DNA from: Owenia fusiformis
Lineage: Eukaryota; Annelida; Polychaeta; Sabellida; Oweniidae
Direction of reading: 5' to 3'
Length of the DNA stretch: 50,000 nt
Assembly (NCBI GenBank): GCA_903813345.2
Contig: CAIIXF020000810.1
Span: 1 to 50,000, forward strand
The stretch's first letter is position 1; each line of letters begins with the position of its first letter. A model generated the notes under the pieces. The model was given only the letters and a program-made list of their open reading frames with translations, had not been told where the DNA came from and searched no databases. The translations under genes were made by a program, and so were the position numbers. This document shows positions 17,864-27,723 of the stretch, in pieces.

Positions 17864-19765
17864 TCATATTATTCTAAGTCCTTCATTGACTTTCTCCTCT
17901 GGATTTCCCCCTTCCAACAGAAATGGTTTGAATCCTTTCTCATATCCATCTAGCATGTATACTAGTCTTTTAATATTACCCAAGGTGTTTTCTAACTCAG
18001 AGTTATTGTCCATCATGAAGAGGACGGTCTCACTAGCTGTCAACAGTGCTAAATTGTGATGAGCAGATCCACTCGCTTTGTCCCATGCGATTCCACCTTG
18101 ATCAGGGAAGCCTTCTCGTAATATATTGAAGGTTTCATTGGCAATTTGTAAAATGCATCGCGAAGCAGCGCTTTGATGATGAGCTCGTATAGGCCAAGTG
18201 GAGGTTTGCCAGAACATTAATTCGACTCTCTCTTTGTCTAAAGGGAGCATAAATCGGGTTCTTTCATTGTCTCTAATAAATTGTCTCATAAACTGGTACG
18301 TACCTTGTTTGAGAACTTGAATATAGACTATCGGTATTCGATCGGTCTGTTCTCGTGGATGGGCTGGGCCTTTAATTACCCAACCTGATATAAAACTGTC
18401 TAGCATTACAGGAGCAATGCTAACACCATCGTAATTGTTCAGGAGCATCACCTTGACCACTGTAGCAGCTTCCTCTAACCAGGATATTGTGGTTAGAAAA
18501 TCTCGGTTTTCAATCATTTCTGCTAATGATGTTGAAGTGTCTTTACAAAGGTGATCAAATCGTTTATAGCTCTGTTCAGACATCTTCACTTTGGAAGCTA
18601 AGCTGTTGAATCTGGTCATTCTTTCTAGGAGAATTGGTACTTTGGTATTTACACCTTTAATAGGTGCAGTATTGTCCTGATGTTTCCAGACTTTAGGGTC
18701 TAGAGCAGAAACTTTTCTCATATGTCCTTTTCCCGAAGGCCTGCTAGAATGTGCATATTCTCTTTGGTTAACTCCAAATAAGAATTTCATATTTTCAGTG
18801 AATGCTTCATTAGCAACTACTTTCCAATCCTTTGATTCCAAAAAGAGTAGCGAATCTCTTACCGCCCTCATTAAATAATGGTTTGACTCTGACTCCATGA
18901 CTATATCCAATAGTCTCTTTCCACAACTGCTCCAAAGAGTCTTTCCTGACCTTTCAAAAGTCATTCCTGCTATTCCTGCAGGACAAACAGTATTCATAGT
19001 GGCAGGTTCTCCCACCTCTATTGAACTTCCATCACAATGTACTAAATCAGGCCATTTTTCCTTTACTACTGCAGGACATATATTCCCTTGCGCAAAAGCA
19101 TATTCAGTCAGGTCATTTAGGCCTTTGTCATTGAAATTTTTCTCATATTCTCGAGAAAAGAAAAATGGTTTATTCTCCCAAAGTGTTGGAAGTTGACTTG
19201 ATTCCATCATGACCTCTAATTGGAGCCTTGTATGCTCGTCCATCTTATTTCGCAAATTCACAAGATAATCTATTATCATTCGTTGTTGGAGATCTTCCAA
19301 ATGTTTAAGGCTTTCATGATGGATGCTTGCACTCTCCAGACTGACTGCTACAATGCCCACTCTATGGTATATGTTTAAGTTCTCCAGCCTTTCTGCTTTG
19401 CGTTGATATGCCAGGTCTAAGCTATTGCTCAAGCGACCATATGATACACATATCTCTAACATCTGATTTTCTGATTCAGACCTTTTATTCAGAAGAGGAT
19501 CGCGCGTTATGCGACCTTCAGAATCTATATAATGTTGAACCACGTCTGGCTCATAATTGTCTACTGGATTCTGTACCACTTTGGTGATAATTGAATTTTT
19601 GATTCCTTTGTCGGTCCTCCCGTCTATTACTATTATGCTAGGCTTTCTGTCTAAGTCTCTGTGCTGGTCTGCGATTTGGCAACAAATCTCGAAATGTATT
19701 CCCCATTTTAAGAGAGAAATCTCTGATTCTGCTGGAGTTAACGTATCTTTATGAGCTACGCTCAT
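17864..19765 (-). CDS. PA: C10: PA-like polymerase subunit, full length (L308F, N401K)
   Basis: An intact 633-aa copy. L308F and the silent S14 and S152 changes tie it to C1, and N401K (SYKRF, plus-strand cgtttata near 18563) is added and shared only with C21. N401K therefore arose after HOR-1 split from the common ancestor of HOR-2 and HOR-3. Confidence 0.82.
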   Translation of the reverse strand: MSVAHKDTLTPAESEISLLKWGIHFEICCQIADQHRDLDRKPSIIVIDGRTDKGIKNSIITKVVQNPVDNYEPDVVQHYIDSEGRITRDPLLNKRSESENQMLEICVSYGRLSNSLDLAYQRKAERLENLNIYHRVGIVAVSLESASIHHESLKHLEDLQQRMIIDYLVNLRNKMDEHTRLQLEVMMESSQLPTLWENKPFFFSREYEKNFNDKGLNDLTEYAFAQGNICPAVVKEKWPDLVHCDGSSIEVGEPATMNTVCPAGIAGMTFERSGKTLWSSCGKRLLDIVMESESNHYLMRAVRDSLLFLESKDWKVVANEAFTENMKFLFGVNQREYAHSSRPSGKGHMRKVSALDPKVWKHQDNTAPIKGVNTKVPILLERMTRFNSLASKVKMSEQSYKRFDHLCKDTSTSLAEMIENRDFLTTISWLEEAATVVKVMLLNNYDGVSIAPVMLDSFISGWVIKGPAHPREQTDRIPIVYIQVLKQGTYQFMRQFIRDNERTRFMLPLDKERVELMFWQTSTWPIRAHHQSAASRCILQIANETFNILREGFPDQGGIAWDKASGSAHHNLALLTASETVLFMMDNNSELENTLGNIKRLVYMLDGYEKGFKPFLLEGGNPEEKVNEGLRII

Positions 19766-19835
19766 TAATTAATTAATTAATTACGAACCAATTGGTTCTT
19801 TCTAATATTATAAGACTCAGCCAGGAAAAGGCTCA

Positions 19836-21737
19836 TCATATTATTCTAAGTCCTTCATTGACTTTCTCCTCTGGATTTCCCCCTTCCAACAGAAATGGTT
19901 TGAATCCTTTCTCATATCCATCTAGCATGTATACTAGTCTTTTAATATTACCCAAGGTGTTTTCTAACTCAGAGTTATTGTCCATCATGAAGAGGACGGT
20001 CTCACTAGCTGTCAACAGTGCTAAATTGTGATGAGCAGATCCACTCGCTTTGTCCCATGCGATTCCACCTTGATCAGGGAAGCCTTCTCGTAATATATTG
20101 AAGGTTTCATTGGCAATTTGTAAAATGCATCGCGAAGCAGCGCTTTGATGATGAGCTCGTATAGGCCAAGTGGAGGTTTGCCAGAACATTAATTCGACTC
20201 TCTCTTTGTCTAAAGGGAGCATAAATCGGGTTCTTTCATTGTCTCTAATAAATTGTCTCATAAACTGGTACGTACCTTGTTTGAGAACTTGAATATAGAC
20301 TATCGGTATTCGATCGGTCTGTTCTCGTGGATGGGCTGGGCCTTTAATTACCCAACCTGATATAAAACTGTCTAGCATTACAGGAGCAATGCTAACACCA
20401 TCGTAATTGTTCAGGAGCATCACCTTGACCACTGTAGCAGCTTCCTCTAACCAGGATATTGTGGTTAGAAAATCTCGGTTTTCAATCATTTCTGCTAATG
20501 ATGTTGAAGTGTCTTTACAAAGGTGATCAAATCGATTATAGCTCTGTTCAGACATCTTCACTTTGGAAGCTAAGCTGTTGAATCTGGTCATTCTTTCTAG
20601 GAGAATTGGTACTTTGGTATTTACACCTTTAATAGGTGCAGTATTGTCCTGATGTTTCCAGACTTTAGGGTCTAGAGCAGAAACTTTTCTCATATGTCCT
20701 TTTCCCAAAGGCCTGCTAGAATGTGCATATTCTCTTTGGTTAACTCCAAATAAGAATTTCATATTTTCAGTGAATGCTTCATTAGCAACTACTTTCCAAT
20801 CCTTTGATTCCAAAAGGAGTAGCGAATCTCTTACCGCCCTCATTAAATAATGGTTTGACTCTGACTCCATGACTATATCCAATAGTCTCTTTCCACAACT
20901 GCTCCAAAGAGTCTTTCCTGACCTTTCAAAAGTCATTCCTGCTATTCCTGCAGGACAAACAGTATTCATAGTGGCAGGTTCTCCCACCTCTATTGAACTT
21001 CCATCACAATGTACTAAATCAGGCCATTTTTCCTTTACTACTGCAGGACATATATTCCCTTGCGCAAAAGCATATTCAGTCAGGTCATTTAGGCCTTTGT
21101 CATTGAAATTTTTCTCATATTCTCGAGAAAAGAAAAATGGTTTATTCTCCCAAAGTGTTGGAAGTTGACTTGATTCCATCATGACCTCTAATTGGAGCCT
21201 TGTATGCTCGTCCATCTTATTTCGCAAATTCACAAGATAATCTATTATCATTCGTTGTTGGAGATCTTCCAAATGTTTAAGACTTTCATGATGGATGCTT
21301 GCACTCTCCAGACTGACTGCTACAATGCCCACTCTATGGTATATGTTTAAGTTCTCCAGCCTTTCTGCTTTGCGTTGATATGCCAGGTCTAAGCTATTGC
21401 TCAAGCGACCATATGATACACATATCTCTAACATCTGATTTTCTGATTCAGACCTTTTATTCAGAAGAGGATCGCGCGTTATGCGACCTTCAGAATCTAT
21501 ATAATGTTGAACCACGTCTGGCTCATAATTGTCTACTGGATTCTGTACCACTTTGGTGATAATTGAATTTTTGATTCCTTTGTCGGTCCTCCCGTCTATT
21601 ACTATTATGCTAGGCTTTCTGTCTAAGTCTCTGTGCTGGTCTGCGATTTGGCAACAAATCTCGAAATGTATTCCCCATTTTAAGAGAGAAATCTCCGATT
21701 CTGCTGGAGTTAACGTATCTTTATGAGCTACGCTCAT
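19836..21737 (-). CDS. PA: C11: PA-like polymerase subunit, full length (S344L)
   Basis: An intact 633-aa copy with S344L as its only amino-acid change. It corresponds to C2 and C22. Unlike the other S344L copies C5 and C15, it ends in the usual GLRII. Confidence 0.82.
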   Translation of the reverse strand: MSVAHKDTLTPAESEISLLKWGIHFEICCQIADQHRDLDRKPSIIVIDGRTDKGIKNSIITKVVQNPVDNYEPDVVQHYIDSEGRITRDPLLNKRSESENQMLEICVSYGRLSNSLDLAYQRKAERLENLNIYHRVGIVAVSLESASIHHESLKHLEDLQQRMIIDYLVNLRNKMDEHTRLQLEVMMESSQLPTLWENKPFFFSREYEKNFNDKGLNDLTEYAFAQGNICPAVVKEKWPDLVHCDGSSIEVGEPATMNTVCPAGIAGMTFERSGKTLWSSCGKRLLDIVMESESNHYLMRAVRDSLLLLESKDWKVVANEAFTENMKFLFGVNQREYAHSSRPLGKGHMRKVSALDPKVWKHQDNTAPIKGVNTKVPILLERMTRFNSLASKVKMSEQSYNRFDHLCKDTSTSLAEMIENRDFLTTISWLEEAATVVKVMLLNNYDGVSIAPVMLDSFISGWVIKGPAHPREQTDRIPIVYIQVLKQGTYQFMRQFIRDNERTRFMLPLDKERVELMFWQTSTWPIRAHHQSAASRCILQIANETFNILREGFPDQGGIAWDKASGSAHHNLALLTASETVLFMMDNNSELENTLGNIKRLVYMLDGYEKGFKPFLLEGGNPEEKVNEGLRII

Positions 21738-21807
21738 TAATTAATTAATTAATTACGAACCAATTGGTTCTTTCTAATATTATAAGACTCAGCCAGGAAA
21801 AGGCTCA

Positions 21808-23709
21808 TCATATTATTCTAAGTCCTTCATTGACTTTCTCCTCTGGATTTCCCCCTTCCAACAGAAATGGTTTGAATCCTTTCTCATATCCATCTAGCAT
21901 GTATACTAGTCTTTTAATATTACCCAAGGTGTTTTCTAAATCAGAGTTATTGTCCATCATGAAGAGGACGGTCTCACTAGCTGTCAACAGTGCTAAATTG
22001 TGATGAGCAGATCCACTCGCTTTGTCCCATGCGATTCCACCTTGATCAGGGAAGCCTTCTCGTAATATATTGAAGGTTTCATTGGCAATTTGTAAAATGC
22101 ATCGCGAAGCAGCGCTTTGATGATGAGCTCGTATAGGCCAAGTGGAGGTTTGCCAGAACATTAATTCGACTCTCTCTTTGTCTAAAGGGAGCATAAATCG
22201 GGTTCTTTCATTGTCTCTAATAAATTGTCTCATAAACTGGTACGTACCTTGTTTGAGAACTTGAATATAGACTATCGGTATTCGATCGGTCTGTTCTCGT
22301 GGATGGGCTGGGCCTTTAATTACCCAACCTGATATAAAACTGTCTAGCATTACAGGAGCAATGCTAACACCATCGTAATTGTTCAGGAGCATCACCTTGA
22401 CCACTGTAGCAGCTTCCTCTAACCAGGATATTGTGGTTAGAAAATCTCGGTTTTCAATCATTTCTGCTAATGATGTTGAAGTGTCTTTACAAAGGTGATC
22501 AAATCGATTATAGATCTGTTCAGACATCTTCACTTTGGAAGCTAAGCTGTTGAATCTGGTCATTCTTTCTAGGAGAATTGGTACTTTGGTATTTACACCT
22601 TTAATAGGTGCAGTATTGTCCTGATGTTTCCAGACTTTAGGGTCTAGAGCAGAAACTTTTCTCATATGTCCTTTTCCCGAAGGCCTGCTAGAATGTGCAT
22701 ATTCTCTTTGGTTAACTCCAAATAAGAATTTCATATTTTCAGTGAATGCTTCATTAGCAACTACTTTCCAATCCTTTGATTCCAAAAGGAGTAGCAAATC
22801 TCTTACCGCCCTCATTAAATAATGGTTTGACTCTGACTCCATGACTATATCCAATAGTCTCTTTCCACAACTGCTCCAAAGAGTCTTTCCTGACCTTTCA
22901 AAAGTCATTCCTGCTATTCCTGCAGGACAAACAGTATTCATAGTGGCAGGTTCTCCCACCTCTATTGAACTTCCATCACAATGTACTAAATCAGGCCATT
23001 TTTCCTTTACTACTGCAGGACATATATTCCCTTGCGCAAAAGCATATTCAGTCAGGTCATTTAGGCCTTTGTCATTGAAATTTTTCTCATATTCTCGAGA
23101 AAAGAAAAATGGTTTATTCTCCCAAAGTGTTGGAAGTTGACTTGATTCCATCATGACCTCTAATTGGAGCCTTGTATGCTCGTCCATCTTATTTCGCAAA
23201 TTCACAAGATAATCTATTATCATTCGTTGTTGGAGATCTTCCAAATGTTTAAGACTTTCATGATGGATGCTTGCACTCTCCAGACTGACTGCTACAATGC
23301 CCACTCTATGGTATATGTTTAAGTTCTCCAGCCTTTCTGCTTTGCGTTGATATGCCAGGTCTAAGCTATTGCTCAAGCGACCATATGATACACATATCTC
23401 TAACATCTGATTTTCTGATTCAGACCTTTTATTCAGAAGAGGATCGCGCGTTATGCGACCTTCAGAATCTATATAATGTTGAACCACGTCTGGCTCATAA
23501 TTGTCTACTGGATTCTGTACCACTTTGGTGATAATTGAATTTTTGATTCCTTTGTCGGTCCTCCCGTCTATTACTATTATGCTAGGCTTTCTGTCTAAGT
23601 CTCTGTGCTGGTCTGCGATTTGGCAACAAATCTCGAAATGTATTCCCCATTTTAAGAGAGAAATCTCCGATTCTGCTGGAGTTAACGTATCTTTATGAGC
23701 TACGCTCAT
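21808..23709 (-). CDS. PA: C12: PA-like polymerase subunit, full length (S305L, S399I, E590D)
   Basis: An intact 633-aa copy. It adds S305L (RDLLLLL, plus-strand agcaaatc near 22795) to the S399I/E590D pair. S305L is shared only with C23, giving a run of five leucines in a predicted helix. C3, C6 and C16 are the older form without it. Confidence 0.82.
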   Translation of the reverse strand: MSVAHKDTLTPAESEISLLKWGIHFEICCQIADQHRDLDRKPSIIVIDGRTDKGIKNSIITKVVQNPVDNYEPDVVQHYIDSEGRITRDPLLNKRSESENQMLEICVSYGRLSNSLDLAYQRKAERLENLNIYHRVGIVAVSLESASIHHESLKHLEDLQQRMIIDYLVNLRNKMDEHTRLQLEVMMESSQLPTLWENKPFFFSREYEKNFNDKGLNDLTEYAFAQGNICPAVVKEKWPDLVHCDGSSIEVGEPATMNTVCPAGIAGMTFERSGKTLWSSCGKRLLDIVMESESNHYLMRAVRDLLLLLESKDWKVVANEAFTENMKFLFGVNQREYAHSSRPSGKGHMRKVSALDPKVWKHQDNTAPIKGVNTKVPILLERMTRFNSLASKVKMSEQIYNRFDHLCKDTSTSLAEMIENRDFLTTISWLEEAATVVKVMLLNNYDGVSIAPVMLDSFISGWVIKGPAHPREQTDRIPIVYIQVLKQGTYQFMRQFIRDNERTRFMLPLDKERVELMFWQTSTWPIRAHHQSAASRCILQIANETFNILREGFPDQGGIAWDKASGSAHHNLALLTASETVLFMMDNNSDLENTLGNIKRLVYMLDGYEKGFKPFLLEGGNPEEKVNEGLRII

Positions 23710-23779
23710 TAATTAATTAATTAATTACGAACCAATTGGTTCTTTCTAATATTATAAGACTCAGCCAGGAAAAGGCTCA

Positions 23780-25681
23780 TCATATTATTCTAAGTCCTTC
23801 ATTGACTTTCTCCTCTGGATTTCCCCCTTCCAACAGAAATGGTTTGAATCCTTTCTCATATCCATCTAGCATGTATACTAGTCTTTTAATATTACCCAAG
23901 GTGTTTTCTAACTCAGAGTTATTGTCCATCATGAAGAGGACGGTCTCACTAGCTGTCAACAGTGCTAAATTGTGATGAGCAGATCCACTCGCTTTGTCCC
24001 ATGCGATTCCACCTTGATCAGGGAAGCCTTCTCGTAATATATTGAAGGTTTCATTGGCAATTTGTAAAATGCATCGCGAAGTAGCGCTTTGATGATGAGC
24101 TCGTATAGGCCAAGTGGAGGTTTGCCAGAACATTAATTCGACTCTCTCTTTGTCTAAAGGGAGCATAAATCGGGTTCTTTCATTGTCTCTAATAAATTGT
24201 CTCATAAACTGGTACGTACCTTGTTTGAGAACTTGAATATAGACTATCGGTATTCGATCGGTCTGTTCTCGTGGATGGGCTGGGCCTTTAATTACCCAAC
24301 CTGATATAAAACTGTCTAGCATTACAGGAGCAATGCTAACACCATCGTAATTGTTCAGGAGCATCACCTTGACCACTGTAGCAGCTTCCTCTAACCAGGA
24401 TATTGTGGTTAGAAAATCTCGGTTTTCAATCATTTCTGCTAATGATGTTGAAGTGTCTTTACAAAGGTGATCAAATCGATTATAGCTCTGTTCAGACATC
24501 TTCACTTTGGAAGCTTAGCTGTTGAATCTGGTCATTCTTTCTAGGAGAATTGGTACTTTGGTATTTACACCTTTAATAGGTGCAGTATTGTCCTGATGTT
24601 TCCAGACTTTAGGGTCTAGAGCAGAAACTTTTCTCATATGTCCTTTTCCCGAAGGCCTGCTAGAATGTGCATATTCTCTTTGGTTAACTCCAAATAAGAA
24701 TTTCATATTTTCAGTGAATGCTTCATTAGCAACTACTTTCCAATCCTTTGATTCCAAAAGGAGTAGCGAATCTCTTACCGCCCTCATTAAATAATGGTTT
24801 GACTCTGACTCCATGACTATATCCAATAGTCTCTTTCCACAACTGCTCCAAAGAGTCTTTCCTGACCTTTCAAAAGTCATTCCTGCTATTCCTGCAGGAC
24901 AAACAGTATTCATAGTGGCAGGTTCTCCCACCTCTATTGAACTTCCATCACAATGTACTAAATCAGGCCATTTTTCCTTTACTACTGCAGGACATATATT
25001 CCCTTGCGCAAAAGCATATTCAGTCAGGTCATTTAGGCCTTTGTCATTGAAATTTTTCTCATATTCTCGAGAAAAGAAAAATGGTTTATTCTCCCAAAGT
25101 GTTGGAAGTTGACTTGATTCCATCATGACCTCTAATTGGAGCCTTGTATGCTCGTCCATCTTATTTCGCAAATTCACAAGATAATCTATTATCATTCGTT
25201 GTTGGAGATCTTCCAAATGTTTAAGACTTTCATGATGGATGCTTGCACTCTCCAGACTGACTGCTACAATGCCCACTCTATGGTATATGTTTAAGTTCTC
25301 CAGCCTTTCTGCTTTGCGTTGATATGCCAGGTCTAAGCTATTGCTCAAGCGACCATATGATACACATATCTCTAACATCTGATTTTCTGATTCAGACCTT
25401 TTATTCAGAAGAGGATCGCGCGTTATCCGACCTTCAGAATCTATATAATGTTGAACCACGTCTGGCTCATAATTGTCTACTGGATTCTGTACCACTTTGG
25501 TGATAATTGAATTTTTGATTCCTTTGTCGGTCCTCCCGTCTATTACTATTATGCTAGGCTTTCTGTCTAAGTCTCTGTGCTGGTCTGCGATTTGGCAACA
25601 AATCTCGAAATGTATTCCCCATTTTAAGAGAGAAATCTCCGATTCTGCTGGAGTTAACGTATCTTTATGAGCTACGCTCAT
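23780..25681 (-). pseudogene. PA: C13: PA-like copy broken by a nonsense mutation at codon 389
   Basis: Length and frame are otherwise normal, but an a-to-t change at 24516 turns the L389 codon TTA into a TAA stop (24515-24517) and creates an AAGCTT. The translated part is 388 residues: the endonuclease, the linker and the first part of the C-terminal half. The remainder stays open from an internal ATG (23780-24505, 241 residues). The copy has A534T and the silent R85 change of C4 and C17, so it is a mutated A534T unit. The same stop occurs in C24, so the mutation predates the HOR-2/HOR-3 duplication. Confidence 0.88.
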
Positions 25682-25751
25682 TAATTAATTAATTAATTAC
25701 GAACCAATTGGTTCTTTCTAATATTATAAGACTCAGCCAGGAAAAGGCTCA

Positions 25752-27653
25752 TCATATCATTCTAAGTCCTTCATTGACTTTCTCCTCTGGATTTCCCCCT
25801 TCCAACAGAAATGGTTTGAATCCTTTCTCATATCCATCTAGCATGTATACTAGTCTTTTAATATTACCCAAGGTGTTTTCTAACTCAGAGTTATTGTCCA
25901 TCATGAAGAGGACGGTCTCACTAGCTGTCAACAGTGCTAAATTGTGATGAGCAGATCCACTCGCTTTGTCCCATGCGATTCCACCTTGATCAGGGAAGCC
26001 TTCTCGTAATATATTGAAGGTTTCATTGGCAATTTGTAAAATGCATCGCGAAGCAGCGCTTTGATGATGAGCTCGTATAGGCCAAGTGGAGGTTTGCCAG
26101 AACATTAATTCGACTCTCTCTTTGTCTAAAGGGAGCATAAATCGGGTTCTTTCATTGTCTCTAATAAATTGTCTCATAAACTGGTACGTACCTTGTTTGA
26201 GAACTTGAATATAGACTATCGGTATTCGATCGGTCTGTTCTCGTGGATGGGCTGGGCCTTTAATTACCCAACCTGATATAAAACTGTCTAGCATTACAGG
26301 AGCAATGCTAACACCATCGTAATTGTTCAGGAGCATCACCTTGACCACTGTAGCAGCTTCCTCTAACCAGGATATTGTGGTTAGAAAATCTCGGTTTTCA
26401 ATCATTTCTGCTAATGATGTTGAAGTGTCTTTACAAAGGTGATCAAATCGATTATAGCTCTGTTCAGACATCTTCACTTTGGAAGCTAAGCTGTTGAATC
26501 TGGTCATTCTTTCTAGGAGAATTGGTACTTTGGTATTTACACCTTTAATAGGTGCAGTATTGTCCTGATGTTTCCAGACTTTAGGGTCTAGAGCAGAAAC
26601 TTTTCTCATATGTCCTTTTCCCGAAGGCCTGCTAGAATGTGCATATTCTCTTTGGTTAACTCCAAATAAGAATTTCATATTTTCAGTGAATGCTTCATTA
26701 GCAACTACTTTCCAATCCTTTGATTCCAAAAGGAGTAGCGAATCTCTTACCGCCCTCATTAAATAATGGTTTGACTCTGACTCCATGACTATATCCAATA
26801 GTCTCTTTCCACAACTGCTCCAAAGAGTCTTTCCTGACCTTTCAAAAGTCATTCCTGCTATTCCTGCAGGACAAACAGTATTCATAGTGGCAGGTTCTCC
26901 CACCTCTATTGAACTTCCATCACAATGTACTAAATCAGGCCATTTTTCCTTTACTACTGCAGGACATATATTCCCTTGCGCAAAAGCATATTCAGTCAGG
27001 TCATTTAGGCCTTTGTCATTGAAATTTTTCTCATATTCTCGAGAAAAGAAAAATGGTTTATTCTCCCAAAGTGTTGGAAGTTGACTTGATTCCATCATGA
27101 CCTCTAATTGGAGCCTTGTATGCTCGTCCATCTTATTTCGCAAATTCACAAGATAATCTATTATCATTCGTTGTTGGAGATCTTCCAAATGTTTAAGACT
27201 TTCATGATGGATGCTTGCACTCTCCAGACTGACTGCTACAATGCCCACTCTATGGTATATGTTTAAGTTCTCCAGCCTTTCTGCTTTGCGTTGATATGCC
27301 AGGTCTAAGCTATTGCTCAAGCGACCATATGATACACATATCTCTAACATCTGATTTTCTGATTCAGACCTTTTATTCAGAAGAGGATCGCGCGTTATCC
27401 GACCTTCAGAATCTATATAATGTTGAACCACGTCTGGCTCATAATTGTCTACTGGATTCTGTACCACTTTGGTGATAATTGAATTTTTGATTCCTTTGTC
27501 GGTCCTCCCGTCTATTACTATTATGCTAGGCTTTCTGTCTAAGTCTCTGTGCTGGTCTGCGATTTGGCAACAAATCTCGAAATGTATTCCCCATTTTAAG
27601 AGAGAAATCTCCGATTCTGCTGGAGTTAACGTATCTTTATGAGCTACGCTCAT
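25752..27653 (-). CDS. PA: C14: PA-like polymerase subunit, full length, apparent hybrid unit
   Basis: An intact 633-aa copy with I632M at its low-coordinate end and the silent R85 change (near 27399) at its high-coordinate end, but with A534, S344 and S399. I632M belongs to the unit that follows an A534T unit, and the R85 change belongs to A534T units. The copy is best explained as a crossover product between those two types, with the exchange between the A534 and R85 codons. It opens the four-unit insertion unique to HOR-2. Confidence 0.82.
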   Translation of the reverse strand: MSVAHKDTLTPAESEISLLKWGIHFEICCQIADQHRDLDRKPSIIVIDGRTDKGIKNSIITKVVQNPVDNYEPDVVQHYIDSEGRITRDPLLNKRSESENQMLEICVSYGRLSNSLDLAYQRKAERLENLNIYHRVGIVAVSLESASIHHESLKHLEDLQQRMIIDYLVNLRNKMDEHTRLQLEVMMESSQLPTLWENKPFFFSREYEKNFNDKGLNDLTEYAFAQGNICPAVVKEKWPDLVHCDGSSIEVGEPATMNTVCPAGIAGMTFERSGKTLWSSCGKRLLDIVMESESNHYLMRAVRDSLLLLESKDWKVVANEAFTENMKFLFGVNQREYAHSSRPSGKGHMRKVSALDPKVWKHQDNTAPIKGVNTKVPILLERMTRFNSLASKVKMSEQSYNRFDHLCKDTSTSLAEMIENRDFLTTISWLEEAATVVKVMLLNNYDGVSIAPVMLDSFISGWVIKGPAHPREQTDRIPIVYIQVLKQGTYQFMRQFIRDNERTRFMLPLDKERVELMFWQTSTWPIRAHHQSAASRCILQIANETFNILREGFPDQGGIAWDKASGSAHHNLALLTASETVLFMMDNNSELENTLGNIKRLVYMLDGYEKGFKPFLLEGGNPEEKVNEGLRMI

Positions 27654-27723
27654 TAATTAATTAATTAATTACGAACCAATTGGTTCTTTCTAATATTATA
27701 AGACTCAGCCAGGAAAAGGCTCA

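Noticed and set aside
23780-24505. 241-residue minus-strand ORF as a separate gene (also at 44544-45269)
   Set aside because: It is the remainder of the gene after the L389 nonsense codon, opening at an internal Met. There is no spacer or start context of its own.
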